DNA of 64,000 nt from Ruegeria intermedia (GTDB lineage: Bacteria > Pseudomonadota > Alphaproteobacteria > Rhodobacterales > Rhodobacteraceae). The position numbers were made by a program, and so were the translations under genes. The notes beneath the pieces are model-generated. The model was given only the letters and a program-made list of their open reading frames with translations, was not told where the DNA came from and ran no database searches. Positions 30,010 through 38,576 of the stretch are shown here, piece after piece (the stretch's first letter is position 1; the number at the start of each line of letters is the position of its first letter). The stretch covers positions 1-64,000 of the forward strand of contig NZ_FQVK01000003.1 in the NCBI RefSeq assembly GCF_900129345.1, given 5' to 3'.

Positions 30010-30876
30010 TCAGGCGACGTGTTGCAGATCGACCTTGGGCGTGATCCCCAGGGCGAAACACACGTCGCGCGTCAGTTCGGGGCGGTTGAGCGTGTAGAAA
30101 TGCAGCTTGTCCACGCCGCCCTCGATCAGGTCCGAACACAGTTCGGTGCACAGCGCGGTGGCCAGCAGGTCGTGCCGGTCGTCGCGGATGGCCTTTTCAA
30201 AGGCATCCTCGACCCAGCCGGGAACGCGGGCACCGCAGCGTTTCGCGAATTTCCGGGCGCCGGTCCAGTTCTCGATTGGCAGAATGCCCGGCACGATCGG
30301 CTTGTCGATCCCCGCCTTGGCGCAGGCATCGCGAAAGCGAAAGAAGGTCTCGGCTTCGAAGAAGAACTGGGTCAGCGCCTCGTCGGCGCCGGCATCCAGC
30401 TTGGCCTTGAGCCAGTCGATATCGGCCTGTGCGTCGGAGGCCTCGGGGTGGATGTCGGGATAGGCCCCGACCCTGATCTTGAACTTGCCGGTCTGGGCCA
30501 GCGCGGCGATCAGTTCGACCGAGGTCGCGAACCCGTCCGGGTGCGGGGTGAACCGGTCCTGTCCCTTGGGCGGGTCGCCGCGCAGGGCGACGATGTCGGT
30601 GACGCCGGCGGCGGCGAATTCCTCGGCGATGCCTAGGGTCTCGTCACGTGAGGCATCGACACAGGTCAGGTGCGCGGCCACCGGCAATCCCGACGATTTG
30701 TGCAACGTCGCCACGGCGTCGCGCGTCAGCTCGCGCGTGGTGCCGCCCGCGCCATAGGTGACCGAAACGAATCGCGGCCCCAGCGGTGCCAGGGTCTGAA
30801 CCGTATCCCACAGCCGGAACGACGCTTCGAGCGTTTGTGGCGGGAAGAATTCAAAGGAGATCTCGGGCTTGGTCAT
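30010..30876 (-). CDS. metF: Methylenetetrahydrofolate reductase
   Basis: 288-residue FAD enzyme reducing 5,10-methylene-THF to 5-methyl-THF, the methyl donor for methionine synthesis. Motifs: SFEFFPP at the N-terminus, SVTYGAGGTT, HLTCVDAS and ALRGDPPKG. Divergent from a LysR-type gene with dyad sites between them, the metF/metR arrangement. Confidence 0.95.
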   Translation of the reverse strand: MTKPEISFEFFPPQTLEASFRLWDTVQTLAPLGPRFVSVTYGAGGTTRELTRDAVATLHKSSGLPVAAHLTCVDASRDETLGIAEEFAAAGVTDIVALRGDPPKGQDRFTPHPDGFATSVELIAALAQTGKFKIRVGAYPDIHPEASDAQADIDWLKAKLDAGADEALTQFFFEAETFFRFRDACAKAGIDKPIVPGILPIENWTGARKFAKRCGARVPGWVEDAFEKAIRDDRHDLLATALCTELCSDLIEGGVDKLHFYTLNRPELTRDVCFALGITPKVDLQHVA

Positions 30877-30924
30877 CGGTGTCTCGCTGTTTGTGACCAG
30901 GCCCTTGTGCCACGATGCTGACTG

Positions 30925-30937
30925 TGAGACAAACTCA
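30925..30937. promoter_or_regulatory. Candidate MetR-type LysR binding site
   Basis: Perfect dyad TGAG-N5-CTCA in the 94-base space between metF and the LysR gene. It has the T-N11-A form of LysR-type sites and resembles the E. coli MetR box TGAA-N5-TTCA. Confidence 0.6.
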
Positions 30938-30961
30938 TATTCCTCAAGAACAACATGAGTT
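30932..30961. promoter_or_regulatory. Second inverted repeat in the metF/metR intergenic region
   Basis: AACTCAT (30932-30938) pairs exactly with ATGAGTT (30955-30961), spacing 16. It shares its left arm with the TGAG-N5-CTCA site and ends 9 bases before the regulator's ATG, where an activator tetramer or autorepressing dimer could bind. Confidence 0.5.
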
Positions 30962-30970
30962 CGACTTCAA

Positions 30971-31876
30971 ATGCACATCGAGTTCCGGCACCTGCGCACG
31001 ATCAAGGCCATCCATGACTGCGGCGGACTGGCGCGCGCGGCCGATCAGCTGAACATCACGCAATCGGCGCTGAGCCATCAGATCAAGGGGCTTGAGGATC
31101 AGGCCGGGGTCGAGCTGTTCCTGCGCCGGTCGAAGCCGATGAAACTGTCGGCGGCGGGGCTGCGCCTGCTGCGCCTGGCCGAGCAGATCCTGCCGCAGGT
31201 CGAGGCCATGCAGGAGGAGTTTTCCTCGCTGCGCGACGGGCGTACGGGGCGGATGCACATCGCGATCGAATGCCACGCCTGTTTCGAGTGGCTGTTCCCG
31301 GTGCTCGAGGCCTTCCGCAAGTCGTGGCCGGATGTCGATGTCGATATCCGGCCGGGTCTGGCCTTTGACGCGCTGCCCGCGCTGCAGAAGGAAGAGGTCG
31401 ATCTGGTCGTCTCCTCGGACCCCGAAGACCTGCCGGGCGTCGAATTCATCGAGCTGTTCGACTACAACCCCGTTTTCGTCGCCGCATCGACCCATCCGCT
31501 GGCCGAGAAACCGTATATCGAGGCCGAGGATTTCCGCGGCCAGACCCTGATCACCTATCCGGTCGAACGGACCCGGCTGGACGTGTTCAGTCAGCTGCTG
31601 ATCCCCGCGCGGGTCGAACCGGCGGCGATCCGGCAGGTCGAGCTGACGGCGGTGATCCTGTTGCTGGTCGCATCGAACCGAGGAATTTCGGTCCTGCCCG
31701 ACTGGGTCGTGCGCGAGGTCAAGTACAACTCGGACTATGTGACCCGCCCGCTGACCAAGGATGGCATCACGCGGCGCCTCTACGCCGCCGTGCGCACCGA
31801 GGACATGGAAAAGCCCTTTGTGCAGGAGTTGGTCAAGCTGGCCAGCCAAGAGGCGCGCAAGTTGCAGGCGCAATAG
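30971..31876 (+). CDS. metR: LysR-family transcriptional regulator, probable MetR
   Basis: 301 residues. Winged HTH in the first 60 (GGLARAADQLNITQSALSHQI), then a periplasmic-binding-protein-like effector domain. Best read as MetR, the homocysteine-responsive activator, because it is divergent from metF and the intergenic region contains LysR-type dyads. No strong Shine-Dalgarno precedes the ATG; part of the dyad occupies that position. Confidence 0.85.
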   Translation: MHIEFRHLRTIKAIHDCGGLARAADQLNITQSALSHQIKGLEDQAGVELFLRRSKPMKLSAAGLRLLRLAEQILPQVEAMQEEFSSLRDGRTGRMHIAIECHACFEWLFPVLEAFRKSWPDVDVDIRPGLAFDALPALQKEEVDLVVSSDPEDLPGVEFIELFDYNPVFVAASTHPLAEKPYIEAEDFRGQTLITYPVERTRLDVFSQLLIPARVEPAAIRQVELTAVILLLVASNRGISVLPDWVVREVKYNSDYVTRPLTKDGITRRLYAAVRTEDMEKPFVQELVKLASQEARKLQAQ

Positions 31877-31984
31877 GGCCGCGGCCCCGCGCGAAACGGT
31901 GGGCTGCCATGCGCATCATTCCTCTTGGCAAGGGGCCGTTGCGCCAGTATACGCGCGGTTTGACCGGACAGGAGCCTCGGAACA

Positions 31985-32770
31985 ATGGTTGGCAGTGCAA
32001 ATCTCAACATCATGATCAAGGCCGCACGCAAGGCGGGCCGATCGCTGGTAAAGGACTTTCGCGAAGTCGAGAACCTGCAGGTGTCGATGAAGGGCGCGGG
32101 CGATTTCGTCTCGAAGGCTGACATTGCCGCCGAGAAGATCCTGAAAGAGGAACTGCTGGGCGCGCGTCCCACCTATGGCTGGCTGGCCGAGGAGGGCGGC
32201 GAGATCGAGGGCGAAGATCCGACCCGGCGCTGGATCGTCGATCCGCTGGACGGCACCACCAACTTCCTGCACGGCCTGCCGCACTGGGCCATTTCGATCG
32301 CGCTGGAGCACAAGGGCAAGGTCGTCGCCGGCGTGATCTATGACCCGGCCAAGGACGAGATGTTCTTTGCCGAAAAGGGCGAGGGCGCCTGGATGAACGA
32401 CATGCGTATCCGCGTGTCGGGCCGGCATCGCATGATCGAGTCGATCTTTTCGACCGGCCTGCCGTTCGGCGGACGCTCGGATCTGCCGGCCACGCTGCAG
32501 GATCTGGCCCGGCTGATGCCGGTCTGCGCGGGCGTGCGCCGCTGGGGCGCCGCGGCGCTGGACTTGGCCTATGTGGCCGCTGGCCGCTATGAAGGGTTCT
32601 GGGAACGTCGCCTGAATGCCTGGGACATGGCCGCGGGCATCATCATCGTGAAAGAGGCCGGCGGTCTTGTGCAGCCGATGAACCCCGAAGGCAGCATACT
32701 GGACGATGGCGAAGTGATCTGCGCCAACGAACCGATCTTCGACCAGTTCGCCAAGGTGATCCGGGGCTGA
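31985..32770 (+). CDS. Inositol monophosphatase family protein (SuhB-like)
   Basis: 261 residues, Li-sensitive phosphatase fold. Metal ligands are visible in AEEGGE (near 69-73), DPLDGTTN (86-93) and WDMAAG. SuhB-type enzymes hydrolyse inositol 1-phosphate and SuhB also acts with NusA/NusG in rRNA antitermination in E. coli. Start supported by GGAG 11 bases upstream. Confidence 0.9.
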   Translation: MVGSANLNIMIKAARKAGRSLVKDFREVENLQVSMKGAGDFVSKADIAAEKILKEELLGARPTYGWLAEEGGEIEGEDPTRRWIVDPLDGTTNFLHGLPHWAISIALEHKGKVVAGVIYDPAKDEMFFAEKGEGAWMNDMRIRVSGRHRMIESIFSTGLPFGGRSDLPATLQDLARLMPVCAGVRRWGAAALDLAYVAAGRYEGFWERRLNAWDMAAGIIIVKEAGGLVQPMNPEGSILDDGEVICANEPIFDQFAKVIRG

Positions 32771-32779
32771 GCCTTCCGC

Positions 32780-33151
32780 TCAATAGGTTCGGTCCGAGGG
32801 GTGGTTGCCCCCGTCATTCCACGGAATCGGGCCATGCGTGCGCGGGTTGCCGCCATCGATGCATCCCAGGTTGACCCCGCATTCCGCGGGGTCTGATCGC
32901 CTCTGGTGATAGACATATATCCCGCAGGTCTTGCAGAAATGGTGCTTCGCCGTGTGCGTGCCCCATGTGTAGAGGCTCAGATTTTCTGCGCCCTGCAGGA
33001 TGCGCAAGCTCTCGGTGACGGCGGTCACGGCGGCGGCCCCGCGGCGGATGCAGAAGGAACAGTCGCACCGGGCGGCCGTGGACAGGCCGCCGGGGAACTC
33101 GGCTTCGATTTTCACGGCGCCGCAATGGCAGGTGGCGGTCATTCGGGTCAT
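32780..33151 (-). CDS. GFA-family (CENP-V/glutathione-dependent formaldehyde-activating enzyme-like) protein
   Basis: 123 residues with the zinc-binding cysteine pattern of the GFA fold: CHCG near the start, CDCSFC and FCKTCG. Named after Gfa of Paracoccus, but many paralogues have no proven role with formaldehyde. Start at 33151 because its ATG overlaps the rhomboid stop (ATGA); an ATG three codons later is possible. Confidence 0.85.
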   Translation of the reverse strand: MTRMTATCHCGAVKIEAEFPGGLSTAARCDCSFCIRRGAAAVTAVTESLRILQGAENLSLYTWGTHTAKHHFCKTCGIYVYHQRRSDPAECGVNLGCIDGGNPRTHGPIPWNDGGNHPSDRTY

Positions 33152-33891
33152 CTGCGTGGCACTCTTGGAATGCGGGACTGGCTGAGCTTGTAGCGGTGTT
33201 CGGGATGCGGAGGGTGACCGTGGGTGCGGTTCCAATAGGCTGGCCCGCCGCGTTTCAGCCACAGCGGGATGCACAGGATCAAACCGATCACGAAGCCGCC
33301 CGAATGCGCCCAATAGGCCACACCGCCGGCGTCAGGGTTGCTGGACACGCTGCCCAGGAACTGCATGCCCAGCCAGACACCCAGCATCACGAAGGCCGGG
33401 ATGGTGAAGACCCGCACATAGACGACCAGAATCAGCAGGATGTCCACGCGCGCCTTTGGGAACATCAGCAGGTATCCACCCATCACAGCGGCAATTGCGC
33501 CGGACGCGCCGATGGTGGGAACCAGCGACCCGGGGGCCGTGACGATGTGGATCAGCCCGGCGCCGATGCCTGCGACCATGTAGAACAGCAGGAAGGGCAG
33601 GTGGCCCATCTCGTCCTCCATGTTGTCGCCGAAGATCCACAGGAAAAGCATGTTGCCGATCAGGTGCATCCAGCCGCCATGCAGAAACATCGACGTCACC
33701 AACGTCTCGAGCGCCACGCCGTCGCTGATGCGGGCGGGGATGATCGCATAGTCGAAATAGAACCGGTTGATCAGCCGGGCGTCGTCCATGATCCCGACAT
33801 AGCTGAGGAAAATCAGGACATTCGCCGCGATCAGCGCATAGACGACATAGGGCGTGCGCCCCGAGGGGTTGTGGTCTCGAATTGGAAACAT
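33148..33891 (-). CDS. Rhomboid family intramembrane serine protease
   Basis: 247 residues with about six membrane helices. Catalytic dyad S130 in GASG and H196 in WAHSGGF; the oxyanion-associated HGGWMHLIGN is at 71-80. It cleaves membrane-anchored substrates within the bilayer. Unusual start: no Shine-Dalgarno; a hairpin and six Cs lie directly before the ATG. Confidence 0.92.
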   Translation of the reverse strand: MFPIRDHNPSGRTPYVVYALIAANVLIFLSYVGIMDDARLINRFYFDYAIIPARISDGVALETLVTSMFLHGGWMHLIGNMLFLWIFGDNMEDEMGHLPFLLFYMVAGIGAGLIHIVTAPGSLVPTIGASGAIAAVMGGYLLMFPKARVDILLILVVYVRVFTIPAFVMLGVWLGMQFLGSVSSNPDAGGVAYWAHSGGFVIGLILCIPLWLKRGGPAYWNRTHGHPPHPEHRYKLSQSRIPRVPRR

Positions 33892-33896
33892 GGGGG

Positions 33897-33924
33897 GACG
33901 CTGGGCTTTTCCCGGCCCAGCGTC
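33897..33924 (-). other. Hairpin between putA and the rhomboid gene
   Basis: Perfect GACGCTGGG (33897-33905) with CCCAGCGTC (33916-33924), 10-base loop. It lies after the putA stop and 5 bases before the rhomboid ATG. No T tract follows, so termination is unlikely without a factor; an RNA-processing or translation-control role is possible. Confidence 0.5.
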
Positions 33925-33932
33925 AAGTCAGC

Positions 33933-36900
33933 TTATGCCGCACCGCCCAGAAGTGCGGCGTTTCCTCCAGCGGCCGTGGTATCGACGCAGACATGGCGCT
34001 CGGCCATCACCCGCGACCGGTCGGGCAAGCCGGGGATCAGCGGCAGGATGGGGCCGGTTCTGCGCGACAGATGCAGTTCGATCTGGCGCGCGGTGTCCGC
34101 ATCGCCCCACCACAGAACGCCTGCAATTCCCTGCAGGTCTTCCAGCCGGTGCAGGGCCAGCGCCCCCTCGGCCCGGATTGCCGTGCCGCCCAGCGCGAGA
34201 ATGGCGTCCGCCTGCGCCTTGGCCGCCTCGGGGCCGGGGCCCAGGCACAGGAACGGCGCGCGGGGAAACTCGGTCAGCCGGTTCGATTCGCCGGTCGGTC
34301 CGGGCATCGAGCGGGTTGTCGGCGCGGCCGGCTGCCCGATCGGTGCGGGCAGGTCGGAGGGCGCGGACCATTCCGCGGCCACGACCTGTCGGTCCGGGGC
34401 GCAGAAACGGACCAGATAGTTCGGGCCGCCCGCCTTGGGGCCGGTGCCCGACAGCCCCTCGCCGCCGAAGGGCTGCGAGCCGACGATGGCGCCGATCTGG
34501 TTGCGGTTCACGTAAATATTGCCGGCGTGGATCGCCTCGGTGACGTGTTGTACGCGGTCGTCGATGCGGGTGTGCAGGCCGAAGGTCAGGCCGTAGCCGG
34601 TGGCGTTGATGTCGGCGATCACCTGGTCGATCTCGTGCGACTTGAAGCGCGCGACATGCAGCACGGGGCCGAAGATCTCGCGTTCCAGCGCATTGATGCC
34701 GGGGACCTCGATCAGCGTGGGCGCCACGAAGATCCCCTGAGGCGGCAGCGCCAGTTCCTTCAGAACACGACCCTCGGTGCGGGCCTTGGCGACGTGGTCG
34801 GCGATGCCCTGACGCGCCTGTTCGTCGATCACCGGGCCGCAATCGGTCGAGAGCAGCCACGGATCGCCCACCGAGAGGGCGTCCATCGCGCCCTTGAGCA
34901 TGGTCAGAACGTCATCGGCGATATCGTCCTGCAGATACAGGCAGCGCAGGGCCGAGCAGCGCTGGCCCGCCGACTGGAAGGCGCTTTCTATGATCGACTG
35001 CACGGCCTGTTCGGGCAGGGCGGTGCTGTCCACGATCATCGCATTCAGCCCGCCGGTTTCGGCGATCAGCGGTGTGCCGGGCTGCATGTGCTCGGCCATG
35101 GCCGCGCGGATTTTCAACGCCGTCGCGGTCGAGCCGGTGAAGGCCACGCCCCAGACGCGCGGGTCGGATGTCAGCGCGGCACCCACCGACGGCCCGCCCG
35201 GCAGCAGTTGCAGCGCATCGCGCGGGACGCCGGCCTGATGCAGCAGCTGCACGGCCCGGTGGGCGATCAGCGGGGTCTGCGGCGCGGGCTTGGCCAGCAC
35301 GGCGTTGCCGGTGGCAAGCGCCGCCGCGATCTGGCCGGTGAAGATGGCCAGCGGGAAGTTCCACGGGCTGATGCAGGTGAAGGTGCCCGCGGGCTCGCCT
35401 TTGAGGATGTTGGCGGCGTAGTAGCGCAGGAAGTCCACCGCCTCGCGCAGTTCGGCCACCGCGTCGGGCAGCGATTTGCCGGCCTCACGTGCCAGAAGGG
35501 CGAAGAGCTCGCCATAATGCTCCTCGTAGAGGTCGGCGGCGGCATTCAGGACGCGGCCGCGCTCGGCCGCTGAGGCCTGCCACGGAGCAGCTGCGGCCAA
35601 CGCCAGTTCCACATCCGCGGCACTGGCCGGGGCGACCGCGCCGGGCCGGTCCTCGGGCAGGGCGGGGTTGATGACAGGTTCTTCGGCCTCGGGCGTCGCA
35701 TCACCGGCCAGCAGGGGCTGCGCGAACCAGTGATGCGCGCGAAAGGCGTCGCGGGCGGCATCGATCCGGTCCAAAGTCGGCGTATGGGTCAGGTCGAACC
35801 CGCGCGAGTTCGGGCGCTCGGGCAGGAACAGCTCGGGGCCGGTGGGCAGGTGTTTCGCGGGCTCTCGAACCGCCTCGAACGGGTCGGCGGCGACCTCTTC
35901 GGGGGGGACGTTCTCGTCCACGATCTGGTTGACGAACGAGCTGTTGGCGCCGTTTTCCAGCAGGCGCCGCACCAGATAGGCCAGCAGGTCGCGATGCGCG
36001 CCCACCGGCGCGTAGATGCGGCAGCGGGTGTTGTGGCGCTCCATCACCAGGCGGTGCAGGGTTTCGCCCATGCCGTGCAGGCGCTGGAACTCGAAGGGCT
36101 GGTTCTTGGCCATGTGCAGGATCGCGCTGACCGTGTGGGCGTTGTGGGTGGCGAATTGCGGATAGATCCGGTCGGTCATGCCCAACAGCTTGCGGGCATT
36201 GGCGATGTAAGAGATGTCGGTGGCCGCCTTGTTGGTGAAGACCGGGAAGCCGTCGACGCCCGCGACCTGTGCGCGCTTGATCTCGGTGTCCCAGTAGGCG
36301 CCTTTGACCAGACGCACCATCAGCTTGCGGTCGTGGCGCTCGGCCATGTCGTAAAGCGTGTCCAGCACCAGCCCCGCGCGCGGGCCATAGGCCTGCACCA
36401 CGATGCCGAATCCGTCCCAGCCGGCGAGCGCCGGCTCGGCCATCACCGCCTCGATCACCTGCAGCGACAGCGACAGGCGGTCGGCCTCTTCGGCGTCCAC
36501 GTTCAGGCCCATGCCGGCGGCCTTGGCCAGCAGGGCAAGGGCCCGCAGGCGCGGCACCAGTTCGTGCATCACGCGCTCTTCCTGGGCCACTTCGTAGCGG
36601 GGGTGCAGGGCCGACAGCTTGACCGAGATGCCGGGGTTGGCGCGGATGTCGTCATGGGTGCAGGCCTCGGCAATCGCGGCGATGGCACGGGAATATGAAA
36701 GGTGATAGCGCGCGGCGTCCGCCTCGGTGCGGGCGGCCTCGCCCAGCATGTCGTAGGAATAGGTATAGCCCTTGGCCTCCATCCCGGCGGCGCGTTTCAT
36801 GGCGGACTGGATGGTTTCGCCCAGAACGAACTGACGGCCCATTTCCTTCATCGCGCGTCCGACGGCGGTGCGGATGACCGGCTCGCCCAGCCGCTTGATG

Positions 36901-37331
36901 GCGCCGCGCAGGGCGCTGACCGGCGAGGCCTTGCCTTCGTCCAGCACCTTGCCCGTCAGCATCAGCGCCCAGGTCGAGGCGTTGACCAGCGACGACGACG
37001 AGTGGCCCAGGTGCTTGCCCCAATCCGAAGGGGCGATCTTGTCCTCGATCAGCGCGTCGATCGTGTCGGCGTCGGGTACGCGCAGCAGCGCCTCGGCCAG
37101 GCACATCAGCGCGATGCCCTCGTCGGTCGACAGGCCGTATTCCGCCAGAAACACCTCCATCAGCCCCGGCGCGGTGCTGGAACGGATGTCGCGCACCAGT
37201 TGCGCGGCCGCCGCGCAGATGGCGGTGCGGTCCGCTTGGGTCAGGGCGGCCTGATCGGTCAGGGAGTTCAGCAACGCGGTCTGGTCCGCGTAGGTCATGG
37301 AATCGATGGTGTGGCGCAGGCTGTGAGTCAT
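33933..37331 (-). CDS. putA: Bifunctional proline dehydrogenase / L-glutamate-gamma-semialdehyde dehydrogenase
   Basis: 1132-residue PutA oxidising proline to glutamate in two steps. The N-terminal half has the FAD-dependent proline dehydrogenase barrel; the aldehyde dehydrogenase follows from about residue 560, with FTGSTAT, ETGGLNA and catalytic Cys in AGQRCSALR. There is no N-terminal ribbon-helix-helix domain, so this PutA is not its own repressor; the divergent Lrp-type gene probably regulates it. The C-terminal ~100 residues form the short conserved PutA tail domain. Confidence 0.96.
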   Translation of the reverse strand: MTHSLRHTIDSMTYADQTALLNSLTDQAALTQADRTAICAAAAQLVRDIRSSTAPGLMEVFLAEYGLSTDEGIALMCLAEALLRVPDADTIDALIEDKIAPSDWGKHLGHSSSSLVNASTWALMLTGKVLDEGKASPVSALRGAIKRLGEPVIRTAVGRAMKEMGRQFVLGETIQSAMKRAAGMEAKGYTYSYDMLGEAARTEADAARYHLSYSRAIAAIAEACTHDDIRANPGISVKLSALHPRYEVAQEERVMHELVPRLRALALLAKAAGMGLNVDAEEADRLSLSLQVIEAVMAEPALAGWDGFGIVVQAYGPRAGLVLDTLYDMAERHDRKLMVRLVKGAYWDTEIKRAQVAGVDGFPVFTNKAATDISYIANARKLLGMTDRIYPQFATHNAHTVSAILHMAKNQPFEFQRLHGMGETLHRLVMERHNTRCRIYAPVGAHRDLLAYLVRRLLENGANSSFVNQIVDENVPPEEVAADPFEAVREPAKHLPTGPELFLPERPNSRGFDLTHTPTLDRIDAARDAFRAHHWFAQPLLAGDATPEAEEPVINPALPEDRPGAVAPASAADVELALAAAAPWQASAAERGRVLNAAADLYEEHYGELFALLAREAGKSLPDAVAELREAVDFLRYYAANILKGEPAGTFTCISPWNFPLAIFTGQIAAALATGNAVLAKPAPQTPLIAHRAVQLLHQAGVPRDALQLLPGGPSVGAALTSDPRVWGVAFTGSTATALKIRAAMAEHMQPGTPLIAETGGLNAMIVDSTALPEQAVQSIIESAFQSAGQRCSALRCLYLQDDIADDVLTMLKGAMDALSVGDPWLLSTDCGPVIDEQARQGIADHVAKARTEGRVLKELALPPQGIFVAPTLIEVPGINALEREIFGPVLHVARFKSHEIDQVIADINATGYGLTFGLHTRIDDRVQHVTEAIHAGNIYVNRNQIGAIVGSQPFGGEGLSGTGPKAGGPNYLVRFCAPDRQVVAAEWSAPSDLPAPIGQPAAPTTRSMPGPTGESNRLTEFPRAPFLCLGPGPEAAKAQADAILALGGTAIRAEGALALHRLEDLQGIAGVLWWGDADTARQIELHLSRRTGPILPLIPGLPDRSRVMAERHVCVDTTAAGGNAALLGGAA

Positions 37332-37350
37332 GTGTCCTCCGGTCTTTCAC

Positions 37351-37363
37351 GCAGTATACTTGC
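37351..37363. promoter_or_regulatory. Candidate regulator site in the putA/putR intergenic region
   Basis: Palindrome AGTATACT (37353-37360) inside GCAGTATACTTGC, 20 bases upstream of the putA ATG in the 102 bases that separate the genes. Position fits an Lrp-type operator or a promoter element; no experimental support. Confidence 0.35.
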
Positions 37364-37433
37364 GATTTTGCGGGACAACGGACCGAAAATGAAGTATCTG
37401 GCACCCGATGTCCTGAATATCGGATCAAATGCC

Positions 37434-37922
37434 ATGCGAAACGACTTTCCGGGTCTGGACCGGTTTGACCGCGCGATTCTGTCCATCGTGGCCGAGGACG
37501 GCCGGATCTCGGTCGCTGATCTGGCCCGGCGGATCGGGCTGTCGAAATCGCCGACACAGGCGCGGCTGAAACGGCTCGAGTCCGAGGGGGTCATCACCGG
37601 CTACCGGGCCATGCTGGACCCGATCCGCCTGGGCCTGGACCATGTGGCCTTTGTCGAGGTGCGCCTGACCGACACGCGGGAAAAAGCGCTGGCCGAGTTC
37701 AACGCGGCTGTCCGCAAAGTGCCCGAGATCGAACAAGCGCATATGATCGCGTCGAATTTCGACTATCTGCTGAAGGTGCGGACCGGGTCGATGACGGAAT
37801 ATCGTGCGGTTCTGGCCGAAAAGATCTCGTCGCTTCCGCATGTGGCCAGCACCTCGACTTTCGTGGCGATGGAGGCGGTGAAAGAGACCGGTCTGGCCGA
37901 TGCCATCGATGGTGTGGCTTGA
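37434..37922 (+). CDS. putR: Lrp/AsnC family regulator, probable PutR
   Basis: 162 residues: N-terminal HTH (LDRFDRAILSIV, VADLARRIGLSKSPTQARLKRL) and a C-terminal RAM domain. Divergent from putA, as for PutR of Rhodobacter and Agrobacterium, which activates putA in response to proline. I start at MRNDFPG for family length; an ATG 15 codons earlier is in frame. Confidence 0.87.
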   Translation: MRNDFPGLDRFDRAILSIVAEDGRISVADLARRIGLSKSPTQARLKRLESEGVITGYRAMLDPIRLGLDHVAFVEVRLTDTREKALAEFNAAVRKVPEIEQAHMIASNFDYLLKVRTGSMTEYRAVLAEKISSLPHVASTSTFVAMEAVKETGLADAIDGVA

Positions 37923-37952
37923 CGAAATCCGGTGGCGCACCACCCTTGGCGC

Positions 37953-38519
37953 ATGAGACAGCTTGTTCTTTCCGCGGTACTGAGCGCGAGCATTGCGATT
38001 CCGGCGCTTGCTGAAACCTGTCCTCCCGCGCCCGATCACGCGGCGCGGCTGGGCGAACTGATCGACCAGATCCAGCAGGCCGATACCGAGATGGCCGCCC
38101 GCGAGATCTCGAACCAGATGTGGGAGTTGTGGGCCGATGCGCCCGACGAGGCCGCGCAGGCGGTGCTGGACAGGGGCATGTCACGCCGCAGCGCCTGGGA
38201 CCTGCTGGGCGCGTTGCAGGATTTCGACCGGCTCATCGCCTATTGCCCGAATTATGCCGAAGGGTACAACCAACGCGCCTTCGTCAATTTTCTGCGGCAG
38301 GATTTCAAGGCGGCCCTGACCGATCTGGATCGTGCGATCGAGTTGTCGCCCAACCACATCGCGGCGATCAGCGGCCGCGCCCTGACCTTGATGGGCCTGC
38401 ACCGGATCGACGAAGCGCGCGAGGAACTGGCCCGCGCGCTGGCCCTGAACCCGTGGCTGCCCGAACGTCACCTAGCCGCCGAGGGCGGGCCATTGGCCCC
38501 TGTGGGGCAGGATCTTTGA
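37953..38519 (+). CDS. Exported TPR-repeat protein
   Basis: 188 residues with a Sec signal peptide (cleavage after ALA, about residue 20) and two or three tetratricopeptide repeats (LLGALQDFDRLIAYCPNY; DFKAALTDLDRAIELSPNH; RIDEAREELARALALNP). Predicted periplasmic scaffold with unknown partner. Start MRQLVL chosen to place the signal peptide at the N-terminus. Confidence 0.8.
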   Translation: MRQLVLSAVLSASIAIPALAETCPPAPDHAARLGELIDQIQQADTEMAAREISNQMWELWADAPDEAAQAVLDRGMSRRSAWDLLGALQDFDRLIAYCPNYAEGYNQRAFVNFLRQDFKAALTDLDRAIELSPNHIAAISGRALTLMGLHRIDEAREELARALALNPWLPERHLAAEGGPLAPVGQDL

Positions 38520-38534
38520 ACCCGATGACGGCCA

Positions 38535-38554
38535 CCTCCGGCGCAGGCCGGAGG
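38535..38554. terminator. Hairpin between the convergent TPR and PhoX genes
   Basis: CCTCCGGC (38535-38542) with GCCGGAGG (38547-38554). No T tract on either side, so a weak candidate bidirectional terminator. Confidence 0.35.
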
Positions 38555-38576
38555 CGGCGTTGAACCCTGGGCCGGA

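Noticed and set aside
30877..30970. SAM riboswitch before metF
   Set aside because: The leader is under 100 bases, shared with the divergent regulator, and contains dyads of LysR type rather than a riboswitch fold.
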